64,000 nt of DNA from positions 48,621,570-48,685,569 of the forward strand of contig OX579634.1 in assembly GCA_951230915.1 (NCBI GenBank), read 5' to 3'. The notes beneath the pieces are model-generated. The model worked only from the letters and a program-made list of their open reading frames with translations. It did no database searches and was not told the origin of the DNA. This DNA is from Antitrichia curtipendula (taxonomy: Eukaryota > Streptophyta > Bryopsida > Hypnales > Leucodontaceae). Below are positions 1 through 13,400 of this stretch, piece by piece (position 1 is the first letter of the stretch; each line of letters begins with the position of its first letter). A program made the position numbers and the translations under genes.

Positions 1-1011
1 TATTATAAATTAAACTTTGAAGTCCTCTATTTTACTCAATTTAAATTTTTTTTGGATATACAATAAAAATATTAGTTGTATATTTTTCACTACAAGATTA
101 CAACCATTGGGTTTGGCATTTTTCAGTTTCATAAATAAATTGTTAAAAATTTAGTATTTTGAATTATTCTCAATATTTTTACACTTATTATTTTTTCCTA
201 TATGTTGTACAATTCCAAATGATTTGAAATTTTCAAGTATGTAGCCAACTTGCCTTGGAGAAGGAATCCAAAAAAGCACCACCACTTTGGACATTTTCTC
301 ATACAAATGTGAGCTTGTGAAGTGCATCGAGGCAAATTTGTGTAGGACCAAAAAAAGATTTTCATCACTTGAAACATTAATATCTTGCAATCTACACAAT
401 AGAAGTTTCACAAAAAAATTCCACATCTTTTGAATCTAGTGTACTATAAGATTCTATGGTTACATGTGCCCCCAAATGATATTTTTCAAAAATTTGGTAC
501 TTGTACTAATAATGGTAGTTTTTGAGCATTATTAGTGATAACATAGTCAAAAATTGTAGAGATTAATCTATAAACAACGTTAAGTTGGCCGGTAAGTGAC
601 AAAGAATCTCTTCATGCACAAGTATTCGCCTTTCAAACTTTGTGGGATGAAAGGTAAGGTCTCATATAATACTTTGATTTCTTGTGAGTGCTTTTGTGGA
701 GAATGATTCAAAGTACTAAATAGTTAACAATTTATTTAATGGAATTGAAATACCACTTTGTATTAAAATTTGTATTCAAAAATACTGAATTTGAAGAGAT
801 GCGATTCCCTCTTTGATACAATTAAAAAGGAAAAATTTCATTGAAATCCAGTTTCAAAACGGATTTTCAAAGAACACATCTACTAAATTTTGAATTTAAC
901 ATCCCATAGTTACCACTCATGCACGCCTTGCAAATGGACGACTCCTGGAGTTCACCACCTTCCACCCCAGGTCACCATCGTGTACCGGCAGCATACACAT
1001 AAAAGTGCTGG
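1..1011. other. AT-rich DNA, no gene seen
   Basis: I see no supportable gene here. Short open frames lack introns, motifs or coding-like composition. The last 100 bases become GC-richer next to a small hairpin. Confidence 0.5.
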
Positions 1012-1089
1012 ACATGCTGGGTGGGTGGTTCTTTGCCCACCGGGTTCGAGCAATATGCAATAGTGTTTTTGCCCACCCACCCAGCATGT
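1012..1089. repeat. Small perfect hairpin
   Basis: A 17-bp perfect inverted repeat (1012-1028 against 1073-1089, core ATGCTGGGTGGGTGG) encloses a 44-bp loop. It could be a MITE remnant or a stem in a transcript. Nothing else identifies it. Confidence 0.7.
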
Positions 1090-1311
1090 AAGGAGGCCCT
1101 AAGAGGTCACGGACCCTTTAATTAAAGTCGCTCTTTGTGAGCAGTAACGGCACGAGGACCAGTCAAGCTCCCAGTTGTCTGAGTCCTCATGTACGTTTTA
1201 AATTTGTTCTTCATAGATTTTGGGAATCAGTGGAAGTTTGCATGGGTATTTACTGCATTTTGGGTCTTTCTTTCATTGGCATCTAGCTTTAAAACCTTTC
1301 CTACTTCTCTC

Positions 1312-1769
1312 ACTACACTAAAGATGATATTTAGTGTTGAGTGACATTTAGTGTTTTTACCCCCCTACTAGCTACAACACTAAATCTGAACTTGTCCACA
1401 ATTAGTGTTAGACTTGAATGTGCCGGCTGCAAACTTCAGAGCCTTGTAACTTTTGCAAAAATTCTTCAAATAAGGAAAATGAGATGTTTTTCGGCATCTA
1501 CAAAAAATTGTAGATGCCGAAAAACATCTCATTTTCCTTATTTGAAGAATTTTTGCAAAAGTTACAAGGCTTTGAAGTTTGCAGCCGCCTAGCCCTAATC
1601 GGTCCGATTCTGTCCGTGAACAGTGATATTCCGTCTGATATGACAACTCTGATTCACATTTAGTGTTTGAATTGACATTTAATGTTACTTACTTTCATAG
1701 GGTAATTGGCTTTTAGTGTATGCCTTCGTATTTAGTGTACAAGACACTAAATATCATCTTTAGTGTAGT
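1312..1769. mobile_element. CACTA-like non-autonomous foldback element
   Basis: A 26-bp perfect terminal inverted repeat (1312-1337 and 1744-1769) contains CTACACTAAAGATGATATTT. With one mismatch it extends by one base to give a CACTACACTAAAG terminus, as in plant CACTA elements. ATTTAGTGT is repeated just inside both ends, like subterminal repeats. The centre is a second hairpin with arms of about 77 bp (1425-1501 and 1510-1586). There is no coding capacity. I could not identify a 3-bp target duplication. Confidence 0.75.
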
Positions 1770-2247
1770 TGTTAAATACCTTAGTAATGACTGAAGCATT
1801 TGGTAATCTATCTCACCATAATTGTGCATTCAAGAGCTTTTATCCAAGCATGGGATATGGATACCCAGTGTTTGTCAAATCTGATTGTACACCTGCTAAC
1901 CATCAGTGTCTTTTACTAGCACCGTTAAGTTTTAAGAATAGTAATTAATAATAATATGAGATTATATTCTTAAAAAAGAAGCATCTAATACTTGGATATT
2001 GAGTCTTGAAAAAAGAAAAAAGAAAAAATGAAAAAAAGAAACGGTCACCTAGATGCAGTCACCCCTACCCGACTTGCTGTACTTAGGAAATTAAAATCCT
2101 AAATATTAGATACTAAACTAGTAATGAAGCTATTTCATTAATTAAAGTATATGAGCTGATTGTGTAGTGACTATGACACCCATATCCCCAAAGATTTTAT
2201 TTTCCAGTCATATAACAATTGGCTACTAAATTTGGAGAAAAAAAAAA

Positions 2248-2465
2248 GGCGGTCGCCCCTATCATACCCATGGTCGCCTCTACCGTACCCGCAATCGCCT
2301 CTACCCGCGGTCGCTTGGGAATGTGCCACGGGGCGGCCACATGGCCGGGCACTAGAAAAAAATATTGGAAAAAGTCAATGGGCAATTTGACTTTTTGGGA
2401 CATTGTGGAGCCTCTATTAGACGTCAGGGACGTCGCGTGTCGCGGTGTCAAGGAAGACAACCCTG
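2248..2465. mobile_element. Relic right end of a giant-hAT relative
   Basis: The segment ends with ACAACCCTG (2457-2465), the same terminus as the giant element at 50611. Before it come a GACGTC/GTCGCG-rich subterminal zone, a block around ATGTGCCACG...CCACATGG and four copies of the ACCCGCGGTCGCC-type motif pointing toward the end, in the same order as at 50180-50611. I found no matching CAGGGTTGT left end or second copy of the flank TTCATATG to the left, so the rest is lost or outside the window. Confidence 0.75.
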
Positions 2466-2473
2466 TTCATATG

Positions 2474-3839
2474 CAGATGTTTATATCTAAAGTGAAACTT
2501 TCTAAAAAAAATTCATTTTTTCTTGCAATTTGGAACCACATGAGGTAATTGGGTCAATTGATAACACCAATGCAAGCTAAGCTCATTGTAGACATAATTA
2601 TAATCGTGGTGTAAATTATTTCCAAAACTTCAATGTGTATTATTATGGTGATTTTGCCTACAATGGACTTGCTTTCATTAGTGTCTACAATGGGCTCAAT
2701 TATCCTAAAGCTTGTGCAACCAAACAATACTTGCAATATGGTGAAAATGAAAGTAACATTTAATAGGAAGAATTTTGAATGCCTTCATGAGTCCTTGGGC
2801 TCAAATGAAGTCTTTGATCAAAGTGTGTGGTTGTTGAATTGTTTAAAATGTTGCTACTAGCACTTGTAGGCAACAAAAGTTTTGAAGCTTTAAAAGACAA
2901 TTTTCCATTAACTTCATTGTGCAATATATCAATGAATAGATTTTGAAAATGAACTTGTAATCTTTCAAGATACACATCCTAGTTATGAAAAAATAAGAAC
3001 ACACAAGGATCTGAATTCAACTACTTAAGATTTATAAATGGCGGGAAGACTATGGAGCATATGATGGACATCTACAAAACACCAAAGATGAATGGGAGGC
3101 ATTAATGCTAATGTTTGAGTATAAAAATGCAAGCATGTAAGCCTGAAGCATATGTATAAGTAGATATCCTACAACTATCTTCTAATTTCTTTCCTTTTTT
3201 GAAAAACAATTTAAAGTATGGAAATACATGGTAGGCAAGCCTAGATAGTAATGACTAAGAAATTCTAAAATTGTTCATCCCTAGGGCCCAAGATACACAT
3301 AGACTTCACTTCTTAGTGCACTAAGGTAGGCACCTCCAAAATCGCCTTTTTTTTGCTACCACACCCAAGCTTCATCCCATAGTGTACTAAGATGGGCACT
3401 CTTCAAACTGCCACTTTTTGCTACTCTGTCTAGTTGCTATCATTAAATTTTTTAACTTTTCATGTTTTTCTTGTTGTGAACTAAAAAGAGGTTGCAACGC
3501 ACCAGAGAACACAACATTTAGATACCATATGCAAAAGTTAGGAAGGGTCAAAGCTTTTTTTGGTAGAGCCACTTCTCTAAAATCATTTCTTCAACAAACA
3601 TACATATAATAGACATATATATTGATTTTGGAATCGTACACAAAGTGATGGTGGTGGTTTTTGGGTTGGTGGCACATTTTTGGGTGCTCACCTTACCACC
3701 AGTGCTAGAACTTTGTTGAAGAAGGATAATGACCGAATTGGAAATTATCCTATTAGTATAATAAGTTCGTTCCAAGGGAGACGATCAAGTAGGGAATCTA
3801 CGCTAATGGGACTAATACCTAAAAATAAGTAATATAATC
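2474..3839. other. AT-rich DNA, no gene seen
   Basis: No supported gene. Around 3295-3430 a unit of roughly 70 bp (cues: TTAGTGCACTAAG / TAGTGTACTAAG, then TTTTTTGCTAC) occurs twice in direct orientation with divergence. Confidence 0.4.
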
Positions 3840-4960
3840 CCAAAATAGAAGACTATGACCCAATTTGGAAAATCAATAATCACTCAATCTACAACAACAT
3901 TGCATATATAATTCATTCACACATAGTTTGACTAACACCATCATACTCCACTCTCAAATAATTCCATACACACATGTGCACATTAAATCATTCATCAAAT
4001 CATACACAACAAAGACACCCAATTCAGCTTGAATATGTTTCTTATTTCCGAATTGGTGAATACATCACCGTTTAACATTTATCATAGTTTAATCTCACAA
4101 AAACTTATAATTTGTTATCTTCACTCTGAATAGTATTCCGGAAATTTCTACTCAATTACCATCACAACAACTAACTCTTCAACTTGTACTTCATAGATTT
4201 AACTTTCTACTCCAATTGGGAACTTCCACTACATCTCACCTATTCTCGTTATCACCCATTAACACCAATTCATTCTTCATAAATTTCACTCCTAATCAAA
4301 CACCCTCCTAGATTCCATCTCTCCAAAGTGAATCAATCACAAATTCCTTAGCCACACACATAACATCACACATCCAATTAGGGAATCAATAGCTCAATCA
4401 ACACACTCAAATTCCCATTCATAGCCACACAATCAAATTAAAATAAATTACGCAATACAACTTGGCTCGGACTTGCAGTAGACACTCTTCGACATTGGGT
4501 CCTTTCCAAATTGAGAGAGACAACCTAATAGAGACCCAATAGTGGTTACCAAACTGCTCAAACTTCAAACTTAACCGCAAAAGAAACTACCAAATTGGAA
4601 CCACAAAACATACCTTCCATTACACTCCAACTAGGACGCAAATACCCTTATCCTCCGACTTGGAATACTACTGCATCACTCCAACTTGGAAACTTACTCA
4701 ATCAGTACTTAACTTCCAACTCGGCTCACTCCAAGCACAATTTGACACGACAATAGTGTACTCCTATTTGGACTAGACATCTCAAAAATTAACTCCAAAA
4801 ATCACATTCCAAATTGATAAAAATATACACAAAAACACCAAATTGAAATACAAACACACCAATAAAATACAAATTACATACACAAACTTCAAAAATACCC
4901 ACATAAAGGTAAATAGTTAAGTCCAAACAGTCTATCTACAAACTTCAACTTCAAAAGCTT
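3840..4960. other. Strand-asymmetric, G-poor segment
   Basis: On the plus strand this stretch is very rich in A and C and poor in G, with repeated words such as AATTGG, CCAACTTGGA and CACCAATT. No open frame of interest is present. The skew could reflect an old element or transcription-coupled bias; I cannot decide. Confidence 0.4.
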
Positions 4961-5149
4961 GTTGACTTGAAACACATATCACTGCAAGTCTTTCTAGAAA
5001 GAAGTTTATAGAAATTGTTCCAACTTGCTTCAAATCAAAACGTCAGTTGTTTTCAACTTTTCAGAACTTTTCAACAAATTTAGGTTTGAATTTTTTTTAA
5101 ATTCACCTTAATCCCTGCCAGAGGTTTTCATCTTGCAATTTTGTTTCCA

Positions 5150-5540
5150 TGATGCCAATACAGAATTCTGAAGCTAATTAGAAATTGGAGTTCCAGAGCA
5201 AGAAATGTGGATGATTAGGGAACATGAAAAACTTATTCCGTGGAAGGACACGGTCCTCATATCCAAGATAGTTACCAAAATATTTTGATTATTGAACCAA
5301 TAGATGCATACTTTGTTTCCTTAGTTAATAGTGAAGTCATCCATTTGACCTTTCAGGTCAACACCATCCTTACAAGGTTAAATGCTTCCCTTTTTTGTAA
5401 TAGAATATACAACCCATTAAAGAAATAATTGACTTGTAGAAGATATGCAACCAATTGGATTAAATGCACAAATTTACCCCAAGGTCAGGTCTAAATTGAA
5501 ATGTTGAATTTTGAAGTCTAAAATTTTATTGCTACTATTT
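5150..5540. repeat. Diverged copy of a TGD2 intron segment
   Basis: CAGAATTCTGAAGCT at 5160, and further on ATGCAACCAAT, then TTTTGAAGTCTAAAATTTT near 5515, recur in the same order at 18260-18400 inside a TGD2 intron. Here the two halves are separated by about 200 extra bases. This is a dispersed repeat or an old segmental duplication. Confidence 0.55.
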
Positions 5541-7240
5541 TAAACTTATTATTTTTGCATTATTAATTAAAAATTTGAAGGTACAACAAATAGAATATGC
5601 TCTTTTAGATTTGGCAACTAGATTTAACATATTAAGTAATGACCCAAAAATGATTTAGAGTACCACCAAATTTTAGTCTTAAGATGACAATGCCATTTAC
5701 ATTACACTTTACTACAATTATTTTATACAAATTTGGGGTAGTCACTCACTTGCCAAAACTTAGGAAGACCATAATCAAATAAAAAATAAGTATATGTGTC
5801 ATTTTTCCATTCGATATAAACATTTAATACAAATTCACAAAGGTTACACTAGTCCTTTTTTTTCAAAACACTTCAAATATTTTAATGAAATAAAAATTGC
5901 CATAAGTTTTAAAAAAAGACAAAGGTGTTTAAAATTTTTACTACAAATACCAACATGAATAAGAACAAGAACCTCAATGCTCAAGAAAATCTCAATTGAA
6001 AACAATTCAAAAACCTACTTCAAGAAAATCTCAAAGTATACAACATCAAATCAACCATTACTTAGTATTTTTTGCATAAGTATAGTCTTATCAATTTCAA
6101 ATTCACCAAATAGACTCAATCAACAATTCATTCAATTACAATATCTTCACACAACAACATGACTCAACAAAACAAAAATAATGTCTAAAATTAGATAGAA
6201 GAGTAGGAAGCCAAAAAACATGTTCAATACAACGATACGGCATCCTACCTTACCCCAACACTCTCTACTCACGTTGATGTTGGTGTCATCCATCGGGAGA
6301 CTGTTATTATTAGAGTATTGCCACCGTGGTTGAATATACCCTCATGGGACTCTATACTATGAACATGGGAAGCAAAACAAACCCCTCTGAGATGCAAGGT
6401 GCGATTACCTAAGCACTGGGCATGCTAAGTTTTGTTGTTTTCCCTCAACTTCCTATGCACGGTGAAATTTTCACAAGGCTCGGACATTTCCACATTACTT
6501 TTCTTGTTTTGGGTCTTTAGAACTCTGTATATTGAGGTCATACAAGGAAAACATTTGTTCTTCCTGAAGCGCTCCTTCCCTCCATGGACAAGAGCTTGCT
6601 CATGACATCCCATTTTTTGTTTCGACTTTTTTAGGGTGAATTGTCAAATTGTGAAAATGTACCTTGAACTGTTGTAGTTTTTCACAAATGAATCCAGCTA
6701 TATGTTAATTGTGCTAGTTCTCTAATGTGCACAATTTTCGAATGTTTAGTTCATTGATCAAATGATACGTCTGTAAGGTAACTACACCTAAAATTGCACA
6801 AATCAACAATTCAACATGGTTTCCATTATTATATTGGAATTTTTTTTGTAGGATCTCATTGGTAGTAAAAAGGGGATTCTACATTGAATAAGGATATTAA
6901 GGAAACTCATACTAATTAATTGACATTACACACTATATAAATATCTATATTTATTGTACTTTGATAGTTATTGAAGTGTCTGGGGGTTGTACATCATGTT
7001 TCAAACATCTACATTTTTTCACAATAAGTTAAGTCCCTTTAATTTTTTGGTCCCTTTTAATACCCCTATTCAATGAAGATTCTCTTAGAATACATTTTTT
7101 GGACACCGTGTGGAATAAACTATGAATTTTCAAAGTGCTGAAAATAGGTGTTTTTAAAAGTGATCGTCGATTCTCATGAATAGTGGCAGTTCATTTCAGA
7201 CAAGAATCTGTAGTGTGCGATTTTAGGTGTAAGTTACCTT
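5541..7240. other. Non-genic DNA
   Basis: AT-rich with no recognisable gene. The short minus-strand frame at 6425-6613 matches no family I know. Composition rises in GC after 7200 toward the gene at 7991. Confidence 0.4.
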
Positions 7241-7990
7241 TTATACAAAAGAGTGAGCACGGGGATCGTGGAATCTCAAGTTCACCACTTCAGCTGAGCT
7301 GCTCCGCTCGTGGTGCACAGCATCGCTCCTGGAAGTGTGGTTGATCGGCAATTGCTCTTGTTGATGTCGCTGGCTCGCTGCAGATCGATTCGTAGAGCTA
7401 ATGAGTGCGGTAGGCAAGTCTTCCGTACTCCTGCGAATCAAACAAAATTCTGCGTAACCAGCCACCGTGAAATCGCCGCACTGACCAGCGGAAAGCTTGC
7501 AGATCGGGTCGGGATGGCGCGTCACGTTGGGGTCTGGGAGTCACCGTGCCTGCTTGGTGAACTGAGCACGCCAACGCCCCTTTGCCGTGGGGATTTGGCC
7601 GCCCCACGGTGGCGATGCTCTTATGAAATGGTCCAGCTATGAGAGTACCCAAATTTTTGGTTTTCTAGGGTTGGCTCAAAAGTCAAGCGCCCCATTGTAA
7701 CTCACCTTCCGAGCACCAGACCGTGTCTGTACCGCCGCAGACAAGCATGGCCATGGTGGGGATGGATGGTGTCGGAGGGCGTGGAGGGGGGAGTTGGTTT
7801 CCATCGCCGGCACATCAAATACGGCAGAACCCCAACTGTCACTTTCATTCTTCCCAATTCCATCGTCGCCATCATCCTCTCAGGTTTTCAATTCTATTTT
7901 CAGGTTGCAATTCCGTTCCCTGTTTGCAATTCTGTTCTCCTCCTCACCTTCACCCTCAAGGCAGGTCGCGGAACTCGGAAAAGTGCAGCC
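7241..7990 (+). promoter_or_regulatory. GC-rich 5' region of the 7991 gene
   Basis: A CpG-bearing stretch, unlike the AT-rich DNA before it, leads directly to the start of the spliced gene at 7991. Several open frames on both strands cross it but none has supporting motifs. It most likely holds the promoter and 5' untranslated leader. I could not identify a TATA box with confidence. Confidence 0.45.
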
Positions 7991-10014
7991 ATGGCCCCTC
8001 GGAATGGGGTACGTGCAGTTCCAGAGTGAGGTGGAGTTATTCGGGGTTTCGAGAGAGAGATTTTGTGGGTTAGTCGATGTTGAAGACGTGAGCGGCGGTC
8101 TGTTGTTGAATTGGAACACGTTTTTAGTGGTGAGTCTGTTTGGGGGAGTGGCGGTCTGTTGTCGGATTGGAACACGTTTGTAGTGGTGAGTGACCCTGTT
8201 TTGTTCTATGGTTTTTCTGCTTTAGGTGAAGAATCGGATGTTCCAGGACTTGAAGTCTTTGATTTCCAACAAGTCACATCAGCGCCATGGAAGGGCGCAT
8301 TTAGGCCGCTCCACTGCCGTGACAATGGCCTCCTCGGGTATGTCTTCGAATTGCCCGTCTTATGGCTAAGCAGATCTTGCGATTGGGACTGATTTGGAAC
8401 GGTGTTTGGTTGGCGTGGCTTGTGCGTTTTCTCATCCGCGTTTGCACTTCATTTGTTTGTGGATGTGTTGCAATGGCTGCAGGGGCGAACTCGTCGCCGT
8501 TGCGTGAAAAAAGATTCATCACAGGCACGGCTGCCGATGCCGCCACAGTGGTCTTCGCTGGTATGTCTTTGAATTTCTCGTCTTCTGGTTAAGCAGATCT
8601 TGCGATTGGGACCAATTTTGAATGGATTTCTTGTATGAGTGAGTTGTGAGTTTTCTGATCCGCGTTCTCACATAATTTGTTTGCGGATGTGTTGCGATGG
8701 CTGCAGGGTCGGACTCGTCGTCGTTGCCTGAAAGAAGCGTCACCACGGGCACGTCTGCCGATGTTCTGCGAACCGGGTCGTCCATGACGCCTGCCGAACG
8801 GGCAGTAGTGAAGTCTACAGGTGAGTTGTGAGCTGTTCTTGACCTAATTTCCTCTGCATTTGCGAATGCTTGTTTGATTTAGAGAGTTCAGAATAAGGTA
8901 GGGATCACCATTTTTAGTGTTTAGCATAGTTCTTATACTTGGACTGTTCATTTTGCTTTACTTAACAATTGAAGGGGGATTCCAACGCTCCGAAGAAATT
9001 TTTTTTTGGATTTTATATGGAAAAGTTACTTTAAGTGTATGTTATGGTGGTCTGTATATCTTAATCACTGTGTAACCATTATCTAAGGATTTAAGGTTAC
9101 GATTTTGGTGGCACTGGCGATTATGGGTGTCCCTGCGTTCACCCTTAAACGCTCCGACATCCAAAAATGGATTCAGACGGTGAAGGGTTAAACAGGGTTT
9201 CTGGCAACTTCAGTTTCAGTACTTTTAGAGCCAAAGATAGAAAATGACGGTGATTATGTTTTGTAGTACGAAAAGATACGCAACAAGGATCATAATTTCG
9301 TCTCACTCTTAATCATTTTTGTCAAAGAATGTTCTTTCACTTGGAATGTTTGGGCCTCTTCTTTCTGTTCATTAGGGTAGATTGCAGCAGCTAAATTCGA
9401 TTTCCCTTGTCTCTTGCAAATTCTGAGTTTGACTGGTTTAATGTTTTGTTGTAACAGGATTACTGTCTCAGTCAGTGGCTGCTGGAGTTGATCAGTCCTT
9501 GCATGCTGGGCCAGCTCTAACGCGGAGTAATCCCACAGCCTCTATCCTTGTTAAGGTATGTTTTTTTTTCTGCATCGTGCACAAAGAGACTCCTTTTGTG
9601 TTGTGGTCTTGATCTCCTTTGTTTGTTGAAGTAAGTATTACAGAATTTTCTTACTCTATGTTAGAGTATACTATTGGCATCATTTTAAGCATTAGAACTT
9701 TAAGCAGTATGTTGGAGTGTGCTTTCATTGAGTGATCAGTATAGTGCTGTGGAGAAATCACTTCGGGTACAAGTTTTTGTGACCCCTTCAGGATACTGCT
9801 TCCAGGGACCAATTGAGTAACACATTGTTAAAATGTTTGCTTTCAGGTGCCTTCTGCAGACTTTCTCAAGCACGAAGGAAGCAGGCTCTACAAGGATGAG
9901 AAGGGCGATTGGGTAGCGGATCTTGTGCCTGAAAACACTGCTGAGAGTGACGCCTCTTCTAGGACCCAGATGATGGGGGATAGAATTGATTGGCCTACTC
10001 CAACAATGGTGTGA
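7991..10014 (+). CDS. Six-exon gene for an unrecognised 195-aa protein
   Basis: I do not recognise the family. Six exons join in frame with GT-AG introns: 7991-8008, 8226-8337, 8483-8560, 8707-8820, 9458-9555 and 9847-10014, giving 196 codons ending in TGA. The start ATG has context GCCATGGC; the alternative start is the first internal Met in exon 2. The N-terminal 40 residues are basic and Ser/His-rich (KSLISNKSHQRHGRAHLGR), which could be an organelle presequence, and the middle is Ser/Thr-rich. The most conserved-looking part is the C-terminal exon (ADFLKHEGSRLYKDEKGDWV, then a Ser-rich tail ending MGDRIDWPTPTMV). The WV-D-(x)n-PEN pattern faintly recalls LEA_3 proteins, but not enough to claim it. 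Exons 3 and 4 are duplicates. All phases agree across the junctions, which argues for a real gene. Confidence 0.7.
8338..8820 (+). repeat. Tandem duplication of an intron plus exon
   Basis: Intron 2 + exon 3 (8338-8560) and intron 3 + exon 4 (8561-8820) are homologous. Both introns start GTATGTCTT, share AAGCAGATCTTGCGATTGGG, and end TTGYGATGGCTGCAG or a close form. Both exons encode a Ser-rich start, then L-R/P-E-(K)R-(x)4-TGT(A/S)AD. Both introns are phase 1, so the duplication keeps the frame. Confidence 0.8.
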
Positions 10015-10438
10015 TTGGGTTGCACATGCATTTCTCTTGTTGAAGCACGTTTGTAAGGGCAGGATATTTTGATTTTTATATTGAGAGGACATCCCGCAGT
10101 ATGTTTGTAAGAGTAGCAGTAATTGTGGGTTTGATTAGGTTCCTTTGCGGTATATATTAACAGTTCCTTGGCGATGTTTTTAGCTGCCATTGCACGGTTT
10201 TTGTAGACTAGGACTGACTCTGCTGTCACGGAAATCCAAGGAAATCAAGGAGATTGCGTTTTTTCCCTTGAGGCTAGTTATGTACTGTACTGTAAAACAC
10301 AAGCATTAGCTGTAAAGATTTGGGTTGAAGTTTTGGAAAGTGTGCAAATGTTGAAGTATGTGTAACTCAAAGTTGGTCCTCCAAACGGTTGATAGTTTGA
10401 GCGTTGTACGTGTTAGCATCTTTCAACTTCCATATCTC

Positions 10439-13400
10439 TTAACCCCTAAACGCCCCAGAGGACCAAAAGTGTCCTCATATAGTTTCAAGTCCATTTCAAA
10501 GCGCTGTAACTTTTGCATCCAATGTCCAAATTCAGTAAAACTTGTTGGGAAATTTGCACTCTCTTCTGGGTTTTGTGACTTCTAGTTTTTGTGATAAATT
10601 TTTTAGATCAATCCAACATGTACTGTTGTTTTGTAAGCCAATCAAAGTTCACAGGTTCAATTTGAGTTCACCAAACTGCACTTTGATGGCTGCAACTTCA
10701 GGGGGTTGTATCTCCTTCATCCAATGTTTGTTTTTAATAAAACGTGTTGGGTTATGTTACCCTTGAAGCCTAGTTATTGTTATAAGATTTCCATGCTTAT
10801 CCAAGTTGTTTTGAATGTTGGGGAGCAATTCAAAGTTCAAAATCCCGACATTTTTGGATTTCAATGAACTTTGGCAACTTGTTTCTTCTTCATATAGTGT
10901 CCATTTCCAATAAATGATTTTGGTAAGTTGTGCATACTTGTCTAGTTTGTGTGTCTGAAATATATTATCAAGCCAAGAAGTTATGAGTGACTGAGAAGCA
11001 TTTTAGTAGAAAAAGGTTCAGTTGCAAAAGTGTTTTTTGCAACTTTTCTTGCTATTTTTTGACATTTCAAAGCCATTTTGCAAACACAGTGAGTCAATTC
11101 AATGATATTTTCTTTCACTAATGTATTTGTATGTTGGTTTTGAATCACTTTATAGTTTAAAGTTTTTCATTTGAGTAGGTTTAGAAATCAAACTTCACCT
11201 CTAAATGTATTGCTAGGAAAATTCCAGCATCCTTTTTCTACACTTAAACATTCTAATCTTGCAATCTATGTGACCAAATGACTCCAAATTTGATCCACAT
11301 CATCTACAACACATCCACTAAGGTAGCTAACCTCTTTTCGACTGCCACTTATTTTCACTAGTTAGGATGCTTTGTTTCCAATTAGTTGTGGTTTAGGCCT
11401 TTAGAGTGACAATTCTTGTGGTTGGGTGATAGCTTATGCAGCAGCGACAATTATCACCTACATTGAAGCATGGTCGATTTTGTAATTGACCTATGTTGGA
11501 AATGTGGTGACCTATATAACAAGAATTGGTTGAAAGGAACCTTTATGAAAAAAATTCCTAATCAATTTGTTTTTGAGGAAAAAAAAAGAACAATTTATGG
11601 AACCCTCCTCAAATCTATTTTTCCAAGGGAGAATTTTTCCCCTCACCATTTGCATATTGAAAATATGGTAAATTGCTTAAATAATCTGAAAGAGGTTGGC
11701 TACCTTACAAGATTGTATGGTTGAGATTTCTATACCTTAGTGACATTTAGACCTATGGCACTTCAAAAGCAACGATGTTATTGAATCTCAAAAGGCCTTG
11801 GACTTTTAGGAGTTAATACATGACTGTAATGTTTAATTTGATTGAAGATTGGAGTATATTAGAGGGCAATTGGTTTATTAGAGTAGGAATAACTTCCTTG
11901 AATTTTCAATGGCACTCATTTCTTGAAGATGAGAGAAGAAATATAAGGTGAAACTTGACATCAATTGATTTCATCTTTATGTGTCTATATCTCTTGATGT
12001 GTAATTATTGATCAATTTGATTGAAGATTTGAGTTTATAGAGGAGCAATTATTTTATAAGGTTATAAACTTTTCAATAAATTTTCATATACACATGCTTT
12101 TGGGAAATGAAATTAAAAACACAAGGTAGAAAAACAAGGGATGATTTTACTATTAACTCTATTAACTCTAATACCTTGAGGATTTTTTCCTTGAACTTGA
12201 TTTTAACATTCAAAAGGATTCTTTTTGTTTTTGAGCAACAATAATAGAATGAAGCTTGGAAATCTTGAAAAAAATCTTGAAAATAGACATTCATTGAAGT
12301 TTGACACTGAAGATCTATGACAAGTTTCTAAATATAGTAATATGGACATTTTTATTATATTGAAACATTCTATACTTTAATATACTTCAATTTTTAGAAT
12401 TTCAATTTATTTAAGCATGTTTTGTATTTTATACAAATTTTTACATTTTCTCTTCAAAATTTCACAATGATTTGAAATTTTTACATACAAATTTGAAAAT
12501 TTTTAAGGTATATACTAGACATATGACTGCATTTCTAAAAAATAAAAAATAAAAATTTCACTTATAAATAGTCAATCCTACAAAATCCAATCTTCCTTCT
12601 TAAGTTGACCCATACTACGAAACAATAATTTATCTATTCCTACACCTGCTTGCCCTTCAATTAGCAAGTGGAATAAGCATAGAAATGGAGGGGTCTAAAT
12701 AATTTGGATTTTGCTCTACAACCTTCTACATTGAATGTTTGCATAAGAAATTGGTAGTGATGAAAATGTAAGGAAAACCAGATTTGATTCTTTTATACAA
12801 AATCTCTCTCAGAATTCTAAAGTAAGATGAGCTAAAACCAAACAATTACTTAAAATTATTATAAACATAGATAATAATAAAATAGTCATTGCAAAATTTT
12901 CAACCCTAGTACATTGAAATTAGGGCACATTTAGATATATCTTTCAATAATTGAATTTTGAGTTCATATAATTTTGCATACAATACCTAGACTTCAACTG
13001 AAGTCATTTACAATCTACTTATATATGACTAAAAGTCAAAATCTCATTAGCATTAAAGTGTTGCACAATAACAAAATTTGTTCAAAAATAGCTCATCCTA
13101 TCTTATACATCTTCCAAAAATCACACTTCCAAAAATCATACTATTTAAGAGTGAGGCAAATAGTATCCTCCACCTTAAGTTGATAAATTGTCACTGTGAC
13201 AATTTCATATCCATTTTACATTGTCATTGTAGAACCAAGCGCCAGTCTTTTTACGCATTTGTAGGTTCAAGATTCATTACAACACCTTGTAAATTTGTCA
13301 TACATAATTATATGAAAATTAATTCGTAAAACATTCTTTTTGAAAGTGATTATTCAATAGAATGTTGTCTTTGGTGGGATTTTGATGCAACTTTTGGGAA

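Noticed and set aside
7241..7652. Open frames on both strands before the 7991 gene
   Set aside because: Overlapping frames in a GC-rich leader, with no shared domain or splice support.
11470..11724. 84-codon open frame inside the long-arm element
   Set aside because: Isolated, AT-rich and without recognisable transposase residues.
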